The notes: generated by a model not told the origin, from the sequence alone. A stretch of 5,099 nt of DNA from a bacterium (GCA_947481115.1 CANKEI010000054.1:1-5099); one strand, 5' to 3'; counted from the first letter of the stretch, positions 1 through 5,076 are shown. Numbers and translations: made by a program.

Positions 1-91
1 AGCCTCTGGCATAGCCTCTGGCATAGCCTCTGGCATAGCCTCTGGCATAGCCTCTGGCATAGCCTCTGGCATAGCCTCTGGCATAGCCTGG
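1..91. repeat. 12-bp tandem repeat array, seven exact units plus a partial one
   Basis: Seven identical copies of AGCCTCTGGCAT fill 1-84, and a partial unit (AGCCT) follows before the sequence diverges. The array touches the left edge of the window, so its true copy number is unknown. The unit is a multiple of three, so a change in copy number would not shift a reading frame. In plus frame 1 it reads Ser-Leu-Trp-His, in plus frame 2 Ala-Ser-Gly-Ile, and plus frame 3 has a TAG in each unit. All three minus frames are open, one of them as Met-Pro-Glu-Ala. Each unit contains GCC-TCT-GGC and so can make a three-base-pair mini-hairpin. Exact identity between copies points to recent expansion by slippage. 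Whether any part is translated cannot be decided here. Confidence 0.97.
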
Positions 92-114
92 AGCGAAAGA
101 AAGAACTTTTTGTA

Positions 115-163
115 CCGCTCGTCCCGAGTGAAACCCTTAGGGTGAAGTCGAGGGATGTTGCGG
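115..163. repeat. Palindromic intergenic repeat element, copy 1
   Basis: This 49-bp element matches 718-766 at 44 of 49 positions. It folds into a long interrupted hairpin: outer CCGC (115-118) with GCGG (160-163), then TCCC (122-125) with GGGA (152-155), GA (126-127) with TC (148-149), and ACCC (133-136) with GGGT (140-143) around a TTA loop. It lies 20 bases past the ndk stop codon, outside coding sequence. On the ndk transcript strand the hairpin is followed by an A-rich run, not a U run, so it is not a standard intrinsic terminator, though it could protect the mRNA 3' end. It resembles REP-type dispersed palindromes in general form. The family name is not known to me. Confidence 0.88.
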
Positions 164-183
164 GTATAAACTAATCAGTAAAA

Positions 184-639
184 CTATTCAGCTTCATCTT
201 CTTCTTCGAAATCACATTCTAATTCTTCTTCGCTGATCCCGCCAAAAAGAATTTCGATTTCTCTTTCGGCTGAAGCAACTGAATCAGAACCATGAATTAC
301 GTTATGGTCGATTGATTTGCCGTATAATTTTCTAATGGTGCCTTCAACAGCATCAGCTGGATTAGTAGCGCCCATTAATTTACGGAAATCAGCTACTGCA
401 TTTTCCTTATCTAAGATCATGATTACTACAGGACCAGAAGCCATGATGTCGATTATGTTTTTAAAGAACGGCTTGCCTTGATGTTCAGCATAGAATTCTT
501 CGTACATTTCTTCTGGCAAGTTGGCTTTAACCATCACTTCGATATTGAAGCCATTTTTTTCAATCATGCTAATTACTGAGCCAGTTAGTTGGTTAGCAAC
601 TGCATCTGGTTTAATAATCGCTAATGTTTTTTCGATCAT
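184..639 (-). CDS. ndk: Nucleoside diphosphate kinase
   Basis: This cytoplasmic enzyme moves the gamma-phosphate from a nucleoside triphosphate (usually ATP) to nucleoside diphosphates through a phosphohistidine intermediate, balancing NTP and dNTP pools. The 151-residue protein has the whole family signature. The phosphorylated histidine is H116 in NVIHGSDS, and the nucleotide-site residues are K10 (IIKPDAV), Y50, R86, T92 (GATNP), R103 and N113. The conserved GKPFF and SGPVV segments are at about 55-72. The fold ends near residue 135 and is followed by a strongly acidic tail (residues 137-151, SEEELECDFEEEDEAE), a little longer than the usual bacterial protein of about 140-143 residues. The ATG at 637-639 places the N-terminus exactly where the family expects it. 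The upstream purine run AGAAAGAA is only a weak ribosome binding site. The gene lies 187 bases downstream of rpsA in the same direction, with two hairpins between, so it may depend on read-through, its own promoter, or both. It ends in TAG. Confidence 0.98.
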   Translation of the reverse strand: MIEKTLAIIKPDAVANQLTGSVISMIEKNGFNIEVMVKANLPEEMYEEFYAEHQGKPFFKNIIDIMASGPVVIMILDKENAVADFRKLMGATNPADAVEGTIRKLYGKSIDHNVIHGSDSVASAEREIEILFGGISEEELECDFEEEDEAE

Positions 640-666
640 AATTTTGTTCTTTCTGAAAAATTGAAT

Positions 667-681
667 TATTTATCATAAATA
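667..681. repeat. Small perfect A+T palindrome upstream of ndk
   Basis: TATTTAT-C-ATAAATA is a perfect 7-bp dyad around one central base, 28 bases upstream of the ndk start codon. On the minus strand it also contains TATGAT, a 5/6 match to a -10 box, but I found no convincing -35 box at 16-18 bases from it. It may be an operator or a chance result of A+T-rich composition. Confidence 0.3.
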
Positions 682-717
682 TGTGTTAATTATTGTACTC
701 GAGATAGATATTTTTAC

Positions 718-766
718 CCGCTCGCCCCGAGTGTAGCCCTTAGGGCGAAGTCGAGGGGTGTTGCGG
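718..766. repeat. Palindromic intergenic repeat element, copy 2
   Basis: This is the second copy of the 49-bp element seen at 115-163. It pairs CCGC (718-721) with GCGG (763-766), CCCC (725-728) with GGGG (755-758), GA (729-730) with TC (751-752), and GCCC (736-739) with GGGC (743-746) around a TTA loop. Two of its base pairs, C725-G758 and G736-C746, appear in copy 1 as T-A and A-T, so the stem is kept while the sequence changes. It lies between rpsA and ndk, immediately beyond the putative rpsA terminator. In an rpsA-ndk read-through transcript it would be an internal hairpin able to stop exonucleases or set different levels for the two genes. Both copies have a T run just before CCGC on the plus strand. 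Confidence 0.88.
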
Positions 767-774
767 ACAAATAC

Positions 775-808
775 ACAGTTGGGCAAAATTTTAGTTTCAC
801 CCAACTGT
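775..808 (-). terminator. Probable rpsA terminator hairpin
   Basis: A perfect 9-bp inverted repeat, ACAGTTGGG (775-783) and CCCAACTGT (800-808), encloses a 16-base loop. Read on the minus strand, the hairpin begins 18 bases after the rpsA stop codon and is followed by GUAUUUGU, a short imperfect U-rich tail. The position fits a Rho-independent terminator, but the U tract is weak and the loop is large. Partial termination or 3'-end protection is as likely as full termination. Confidence 0.6.
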
Positions 809-826
809 ATTAAATTTTAAAGTAAA

Positions 827-2731
827 TTACTCTTTAGTAATTTCTTTAGTTGTATCTTTATCCCGCTCTTCAGCATGCTTTTCCAGGGCTAGTTGTAACG
901 AACTCTTGGTAGCAATCTTCGGAGTTGAGATCTTCTTCAACTGTTCTTTACTGTGCTCTTTATACTCAGCTTTATGTTCTGGTTTATACTCTTGCTTGTG
1001 CTCTCTATCTTTAGGTGCACTAGCAGTAGCTGGTTTAGCAGGACGATTAGCAGTACCGGCAGCTGGTTTACTACGCATACTGGTATGGCTAGAAGTGCCT
1101 TCTAGATCTAAACTCATCGAGATTTTGCGTTCATCTTTATTGATTGACGCAATTCTGAATTGACGTTTATCGCCAACTTTTACCAGCTCTTCAGGTTTCT
1201 TATGTTCTTTTTCGAACTCTGAAATGTGGACAAATCCTTCAATGCGATTTGGTAATTTTACGAAAATCCCAAAATTGGTGATCTTCGAAACTTCACCTTC
1301 GACAATGCTATTAACTGGATATTCAGTTTCAATAGTGCCCCAAGGATCTTGTGACAACTGCTTGATACCCAACGAGACTTTTTTAGCATTTTCATCAATC
1401 GATAAGATTGCCGCTTCGACTTCTTGGCCGATTTGGTACAAATCTCTTGGATGTTCGATATGTCTGGTCCATGATAGATCAGAAATATGTGCTAAACCGT
1501 CTACGCCTGGAATCAACTGAATAAAGATCCCGAAATCAGTGATATTGCTAATTTGGCCTTTAATTACTTGGCCAACTTGGAATTTCGTGCTGATCGATTT
1601 CCATGGATTGTCAGTCAACTGTCTAATGCTGAGTGACATGCGGCGGTTATCTTTGTCTAGTGATACTACGACAGCTTCGATCTCTTGATCAACGGCAAAA
1701 CGTGTATTTAAATCAGAGATACGTTCGGTCCAGGAAATTTCCGAAATATGCACTAAGCCTTCTACGCCGTCGATAATTTCCACAAAAAGACCATAGTCTG
1801 TAATGCTAGAAACGCGACCCTTCACATGACTGCTCAACTGAATAGTTTCAGTTAATACTTGCCATGGATTTTGCGCTAGTTGTTTCATGCCCAATGAAAT
1901 TTTGTTATTTTCACGGTCGATTGATAACACTTGTACAGTGATCTTATCGCCGATCTTAACTAATTTACTTGGATGAGAAATTCTGCCCCAGGTCATATCA
2001 GTGATATGCAATAGGCCATCAACACCACCAATATCTACGAATACGCCATATTTAGCGATATTCTTGGCGATCCCTTGAACCACTTGGCCGACATGCAATT
2101 TGCCCATAATTTCTTGGTGCATTTCAGCTTGGCGTTCAGATAGATATTTACGGCGCGAAATAATCACGTTGCCACGTTTTTTATTAATTTTAATCACGTT
2201 AGCAATGATCTTCTTACCAATAAAGTCTTCAAAGTTAGCTACGCGTTGGGTATCAACTTGTGAACCAGGCAAGAAAGCCGGTACGCCGATATCCACGCTT
2301 AAGCCACCCTTAACAGTTCTAGTAACGACACCTTCGACTGGTTTGTTTTCGTCGAATAATTTGGTAATCGCATCCCAAGCTTTTAAGGTTTTCGCTTTTT
2401 CATAAGAGAGGGTGATCGCGCCATCGTTATTTTCTAATTCATCTAGAATGACATCGATGCTAGCACCAGGAACTAATTCTCTAGCTTCGTATTCCGTGAA
2501 CTCATAACGTGGGATCATGCCGTCTGATTTATAGCTAATATCAACTAAGATATAGTCAGAATTGATCGCTAAAATAGTACCTTGGACTAATTCGCCCACT
2601 CTTAATTTGGCAGAAACGCCTTCGTAGAGCTCATTTAACTCTGCGATTTGGGCCGGAGTTAGCTCTCCAGCATCCTGGTAAACTTCATCTACCCGCGCAA
2701 ACTGGGCCGGGCTAATAAATTCTTTTGACAT
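827..2731 (-). CDS. rpsA: 30S ribosomal protein S1, six S1 domains plus charged C-terminal extension
   Basis: S1 sits on the small ribosomal subunit, captures and unfolds mRNA, and promotes initiation on messages with weak Shine-Dalgarno sites. The 634-residue protein carries six S1 (OB-fold) domains at about 44-111, 129-194, 212-283, 299-370, 386-457 and 473-541. The first two are divergent, as is normal for the ribosome-binding half. Domains 3-6 show the RNA-binding pattern, for example YGVFVDIGGVDGLLHIT, YGLFVEIIDGVEGLVHIS, FGIFIQLIPGVDGLAHIS and FGIFVKL...EGFVHIS. Residues 545-634 form a low-complexity, Ala/Pro- then Lys/Glu/His-rich tail with EHKx/EYKx repeats. This makes the protein about 75 residues longer than the 557-residue Escherichia coli S1. 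The ATG at 2729-2731 gives a normal S1 N-terminus. No Shine-Dalgarno sequence is visible before it; the gamma-proteobacterial rpsA leader likewise lacks a canonical one and is autoregulated. A hairpin lies in the leader. Confidence 0.97.
   Translation of the reverse strand: MSKEFISPAQFARVDEVYQDAGELTPAQIAELNELYEGVSAKLRVGELVQGTILAINSDYILVDISYKSDGMIPRYEFTEYEARELVPGASIDVILDELENNDGAITLSYEKAKTLKAWDAITKLFDENKPVEGVVTRTVKGGLSVDIGVPAFLPGSQVDTQRVANFEDFIGKKIIANVIKINKKRGNVIISRRKYLSERQAEMHQEIMGKLHVGQVVQGIAKNIAKYGVFVDIGGVDGLLHITDMTWGRISHPSKLVKIGDKITVQVLSIDRENNKISLGMKQLAQNPWQVLTETIQLSSHVKGRVSSITDYGLFVEIIDGVEGLVHISEISWTERISDLNTRFAVDQEIEAVVVSLDKDNRRMSLSIRQLTDNPWKSISTKFQVGQVIKGQISNITDFGIFIQLIPGVDGLAHISDLSWTRHIEHPRDLYQIGQEVEAAILSIDENAKKVSLGIKQLSQDPWGTIETEYPVNSIVEGEVSKITNFGIFVKLPNRIEGFVHISEFEKEHKKPEELVKVGDKRQFRIASINKDERKISMSLDLEGTSSHTSMRSKPAAGTANRPAKPATASAPKDREHKQEYKPEHKAEYKEHSKEQLKKISTPKIATKSSLQLALEKHAEERDKDTTKEITKE
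944..1003 (-). repeat. EHKx/EYKx repeat-coding segment in the S1 tail
   Basis: Residues 577-596 of S1 consist of four-residue units that alternate EHK and EYK: EHKQ, EYKP, EHKA, EYKE, then HSKE. The segment is highly charged and probably disordered or a single helix. It lies outside the six RNA-binding domains. Such lineage-specific charged tails commonly add non-specific RNA or ribosome contacts, but no function can be read from the sequence. Confidence 0.7.
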
Positions 2732-2750
2732 GCTTTTTGGTAATTTTCGA

Positions 2751-2781
2751 CATAATTAATAGATTGTAGAGCTTAATTATG
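2751..2781 (-). promoter_or_regulatory. Inverted repeat in the rpsA leader
   Basis: CATAATTAA (2751-2759) and TTAATTATG (2773-2781) form a perfect 9-bp inverted repeat with a 13-base spacer. If transcription starts upstream of it, it makes an A-U-rich hairpin that ends 19 bases before the rpsA start codon, with no Shine-Dalgarno sequence between. The right arm also reads CATAAT on the minus strand, a 5/6 match to a -10 box, so the repeat could instead overlap the promoter. A role in S1 autoregulation is an inference by analogy with the structured Escherichia coli rpsA leader. Confidence 0.45.
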
Positions 2782-2827
2782 CTTTTTAGATGGTGAAACA
2801 AATAACTGATATTCAAAAAATAACATA

Positions 2828-2844
2828 TGCCAGTTTAATTGGCA
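2828..2844. promoter_or_regulatory. Near-perfect 17-bp dyad, candidate operator
   Basis: TGCCAGTTTAATTGGCA has twofold symmetry at 7 of 8 position pairs around a central T; the exception would be a G-T wobble in RNA. Its G+C-containing TGCCA/TGGCA arms stand out in the very A+T-rich region between rpsA and the divergent plus-strand gene. It lies 97 bases from the rpsA start codon and 177 bases from the plus-strand start codon. The shape fits a dimeric repressor or activator site. No regulator is encoded in the window. Confidence 0.4.
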
Positions 2845-2958
2845 AACTTATGAATTTTTATGGTTAAAAAATATAAACTATTGCAATTCTTACTTTAAGT
2901 TTATTAAGTTAAATATAAGTTTTATAGTTATTAATTATTTAAGCTTTAAGTATGTTTA

Positions 2959-2999
2959 TATAATTAAGCTTGAATTAACAAGATGGTAAAAAGTATTAT
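2959..2999 (+). promoter_or_regulatory. Promoter-like boxes for the 3021-4211 gene
   Basis: Two alternatives are visible. TATAAT at 2959-2964 is a perfect -10 box but has no good -35 box. TTGAAT (2970-2975, 4/6) and TATTAT (2994-2999, 5/6) are separated by 18 bases; this pair would start transcription only a few bases before the ribosome binding site. Such A+T-rich DNA yields chance boxes, so the region is probably a promoter but the exact element is uncertain. Confidence 0.4.
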
Positions 3000-3007
3000 T
3001 GGGAATT

Positions 3008-3012
3008 GGAGG
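3008..3012 (+). promoter_or_regulatory. Ribosome binding site for the 3021-4211 gene
   Basis: GGAGG lies 8 bases before the ATG at 3021. It is a strong Shine-Dalgarno sequence and settles this start codon. It contrasts with rpsA and ndk, which have none or only a weak one. Confidence 0.85.
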
Positions 3013-3020
3013 AAATTTAA

Positions 3021-4211
3021 ATGTTTAGAATTAATTTGAAATTATGGGCTTTATGTTCACTGGTAATTAATTTATCGCTAATGGCACATAAACAAATAGA
3101 TTATGCACCAATCGTAGCCAAGCTTAAATTGGGCAGTACTCCTGCAATAGAAAAAGCTACGAATATAGCTCTATTAAATTCAATGTTTGCAGTTGATAAA
3201 ATAAATAATATGTTAGTAATAAATTATTTGGTTAAAGAATTGGTGGGCTTACTACCAGTAAGTTTAACAGACAAAGTAGCTAAAATTAATGAAATAGAAT
3301 TATATTTAGCTGTTTTACTTGCATCACTTGCATCATTGGATGATGGAGGCGGTGATACGGGTGGGGGTAGTAGCGGTCCTGCAAAATCTAAAGGTCTGTT
3401 AAGTATAGCGAATATTTTTAAAACTGCTGGTCCAACAAGTTTTTATTTATCTTTAGTGCCAGGTGAGGCAGATTTGCAATTAGGTTACGCGGGAATAGCG
3501 CCACGTTCACCAATTATAGGTTTCTATGATCCGGCAGGATATAAGGTGCGTAAACCACTCGCGATTATAAAGCTTACGCCAGAGTTATTTAAACATATTG
3601 TTACCAATGAAGTAAGTGGTCAGGTTAGTGATATTGCAGATAGCAATTTGGAAGTTTACCTAGATATTTGGGGTCCATTTATAAGTGGAGACTTGCCTGC
3701 AGAGACTATAAATAATATTGCTTTTCATGAAATATTAAGTAAGTGGACTAGGATATCCAGGCCTAATCTTAATATTCTTGGTGGTTTATTTGAACCTAGT
3801 GGTGTAACTATAGCCGGAGTAAGAGATAGTATACCCGAAGGGACTTTGGGTGAATTTAATGTTAATTATCATGATGATTGTTGGTCGCCTAATAATGCGC
3901 GATTTAAATTAAATGATGGTCGTAATATTGTGAGTTTTTGGTTAATAGGTAGGTATGAAACGCATGCTGTTGCGACTCTAAATTTAATCATCAATTCAGG
4001 TGTAGCTTCACCTAGTGGAGACCTAGGAAGTAGACTTATGTATGCTATTGAAAGAGCATTAAATTTAAATGAATTGACTAATTTTTTAAATCGTGAGTCT
4101 TACAAAGATCTCCGTAGCGCTACGCGTGCTCAAAATATAAATCCTAATATAGACCTAGACATTGAAACAGTTTGGAAATTTACAGACGTTTTAGAGCGTA
4201 TTATAGCCTAA
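3021..4211 (+). CDS. Exported protein of unknown function, two regions joined by a Gly/Ser linker
   Basis: I do not recognise this 396-residue protein. The first 22 residues form a signal peptide: R3 and K7, a hydrophobic core LWALCSLVINLSL, and a likely cut after MA (residue 22), so the product should leave the cytoplasm. Residues 23-105 look mainly helical, with the hydrophobic stretch LYLAVLLASLASL just before the linker. Residues 107-123 are a flexible linker (DDGGGDTGGGSSGPAKS). Residues 124-396 look like a mixed alpha/beta globular region, with strand-like segments such as SFYLSLV, IIGFYD, LAIIKL and LEVYLDIW and a helical end. The mature protein has one cysteine, C287 in NYHDDCWSP, so it has no internal disulfide. 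No catalytic motif can be named; YHDDCW with H284, D285 and D286 is the most motif-like stretch. The cysteine at position 12 lacks a lipobox. The gene is divergent from rpsA and codirectional with the next exported protein, 184 bases downstream. Confidence 0.9.
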   Translation: MFRINLKLWALCSLVINLSLMAHKQIDYAPIVAKLKLGSTPAIEKATNIALLNSMFAVDKINNMLVINYLVKELVGLLPVSLTDKVAKINEIELYLAVLLASLASLDDGGGDTGGGSSGPAKSKGLLSIANIFKTAGPTSFYLSLVPGEADLQLGYAGIAPRSPIIGFYDPAGYKVRKPLAIIKLTPELFKHIVTNEVSGQVSDIADSNLEVYLDIWGPFISGDLPAETINNIAFHEILSKWTRISRPNLNILGGLFEPSGVTIAGVRDSIPEGTLGEFNVNYHDDCWSPNNARFKLNDGRNIVSFWLIGRYETHAVATLNLIINSGVASPSGDLGSRLMYAIERALNLNELTNFLNRESYKDLRSATRAQNINPNIDLDIETVWKFTDVLERIIA

Positions 4212-4224
4212 TATTAAGCATCTA

Positions 4225-4279
4225 ATCCGAGATTTGCCCTGAGTTAAGTAATTTTTGATCAGGTAGTCGAGGCTTGGAT
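4225..4279. repeat. Imperfect hairpin downstream of the 3021-4211 gene, possible diverged relative of the 49-bp element
   Basis: ATCCGAG (4225-4231) pairs with CTTGGAT (4273-4279), with one G-T wobble, and CCTGA (4238-4242) pairs with TCAGG (4259-4263). It begins 14 bases after the stop codon of the upstream gene. No U run follows, so it is a poor intrinsic terminator. It shares CCGAG, GCCCT and GTCGAGG, in the same order, with the palindromic elements at 115-163 and 718-766, which hints at a degenerate or related repeat. Confidence 0.5.
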
Positions 4280-4292
4280 ACTGACTTTAAAC

Positions 4293-4326
4293 CTGTGAAC
4301 TACCCCTTTAGGGGGGGCTGTTGAAC
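4293..4326. repeat. CCCC/GGGG hairpin flanked by near-direct repeats
   Basis: CCCC (4303-4306), TTTA, GGGG (4311-4314) forms a short strong hairpin inside a seven-G run (4311-4317). CTGTGAAC (4293-4300) and CTGTTGAAC (4318-4326) flank it. Runs of C and G stand out strongly in this A+T-rich DNA. From memory, GAACTACCCC-loop-GGGG resembles subterminal hairpins of IS200/IS605-type elements, but there is no transposase here, so it could be at most a relic. Confidence 0.4.
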
Positions 4327-4385
4327 GGTCTTCTGCGATATGGTAAAGTGGTAATAAGTTTAATTATTATAACTTTATCTAAAGT

Positions 4386-4390
4386 GGAGG
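4386..4390 (+). promoter_or_regulatory. Ribosome binding site that sets the start of the 4396-5076 gene
   Basis: GGAGG lies 5 bases before the ATG at 4396. It favours that codon over the in-frame TTG at 4321, which has no comparable site and would place 25 extra residues ahead of an otherwise normal signal peptide. Confidence 0.85.
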
Positions 4391-4395
4391 ATACG

Positions 4396-5076
4396 ATGAT
4401 AAAGAATCTATTCAGATTGCTAGTGGCAATCTTCATTTTACAGGGTATTGCATTAGAGGCCGGTAGGCATTTTGATGCTGGTATGGGTACAAGTCATAAA
4501 TCTGATAAAAGTCCAGGTTATATAGCTTTGGTTGCCAGTTTTAAAGCTGGTAACGTAACTGCTTTAGGACAAATTATAGATCAACTTGAGGATGATCTTG
4601 CTGAATCAAAGGTTCCAGCATTAGTTTGGATCTATTTGAAAAGTGCTAAAGTTTTTAATCTTGCGTCAGACGTGAATCCAACAGCTGTAATTGAAAGCTT
4701 AAGAGCTTTGCAATCTACAGCTGTAGCAAAATCAGTTGCGCTAGAAGCAGCATTAATTGATTACACTGTTAAACAAGCTGCTTATGATGCAGAATTAGTT
4801 GCAGCTAGCAGATGGTTTGGTCGCGGTCCTACTGCTGAATCTTTAGCAGAAATTCAAGCTAAGCACAATGCTGGCATTGAAGGTGCAGGTAGACTAGTGC
4901 TTTCACTAGGTGGTATCGAATCTTTATTTGCAGTATTAGAAGCCGTACGTGGTTCTGCTGTTGGTAATCGCGATATTACTAAAGTTGATGCAAGTAGAAT
5001 TGCTAGCCATGAAGGCATAAGCAAGCTATATGCAACACTAATTAAATTAGTTGAATTGCAAAAAGTTGCAGCTTAA
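4396..5076 (+). CDS. Exported, mainly helical protein of unknown function
   Basis: I do not recognise this 226-residue protein. Its N-terminus is a signal peptide: K3 and R7, a hydrophobic core LLVAIFILQGIAL, and a likely cut after EA (residue 22), leaving a mature protein of about 204 residues. Residues 23-40 (GRHFDAG... to KSP) are polar and probably flexible. From residue 41 the protein is rich in Ala, Leu, Glu and Lys and looks almost entirely helical, for example 95-136 (TAVIESLRALQSTAV through KQAAYDAELV) and 206-226. There are no cysteines and no membrane segment after the signal. A less helical, Gly-containing stretch RWFGRGPTAES is at 139-149. Residues 42-56 follow a Y-x3-V-A-x2-K-x-G-x3-A pattern also seen at residues 28-42 of the upstream exported protein. 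The gene ends 23 bases before the window edge with no visible terminator. Confidence 0.88.
   Translation: MIKNLFRLLVAIFILQGIALEAGRHFDAGMGTSHKSDKSPGYIALVASFKAGNVTALGQIIDQLEDDLAESKVPALVWIYLKSAKVFNLASDVNPTAVIESLRALQSTAVAKSVALEAALIDYTVKQAAYDAELVAASRWFGRGPTAESLAEIQAKHNAGIEGAGRLVLSLGGIESLFAVLEAVRGSAVGNRDITKVDASRIASHEGISKLYATLIKLVELQKVAA

Noticed and set aside
1..91. CRISPR array
   Set aside because: The 12-bp units are contiguous and have no spacers.
1..174. Coding region through the tandem array (either strand)
   Set aside because: Several frames are open only because the unit lacks stops, the putative tail would cross the palindromic element, and no conserved protein sequence is seen. It is left undecided, not annotated.
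640..716. Own promoter for ndk
   Set aside because: TATGAT and TTAACA look-alikes occur on the minus strand, but no -35/-10 pair has acceptable spacing, so no call was made.
906..1163. Plus-strand open frame of 85 codons within rpsA
   Set aside because: It lies antisense to the S1 C-terminal region, is Leu/Cys/Ser-rich low-complexity sequence created by the charged tail codons, and has no ribosome binding site or known homologous motif.
1224..1520. Plus-strand open frame of 98 codons within rpsA
   Set aside because: It is antisense to well-conserved S1 domains 5 and 6, so the minus-strand reading is the real gene.
2100..2405. Plus-strand open frame of 101 codons within rpsA
   Set aside because: It is antisense to S1 domain 2 and the start of domain 3 and has no supporting motif.
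3021..3086. Lipoprotein signal with Cys12 in the 3021-4211 product
   Set aside because: The residues before C12 are W-A-L, which do not fit a lipobox because position -1 is Leu. The cysteine lies in the middle of the hydrophobic core.
4225..4279. Intrinsic terminator for the 3021-4211 gene
   Set aside because: The hairpin is long and interrupted, and no U run follows it, so it was listed as a repeat or hairpin only.
4321..4395. TTG start extending the last gene by 25 residues
   Set aside because: The ATG at 4396 has GGAGG five bases upstream and begins a typical signal peptide. The TTG falls in the near-direct repeat beside the G-run hairpin.
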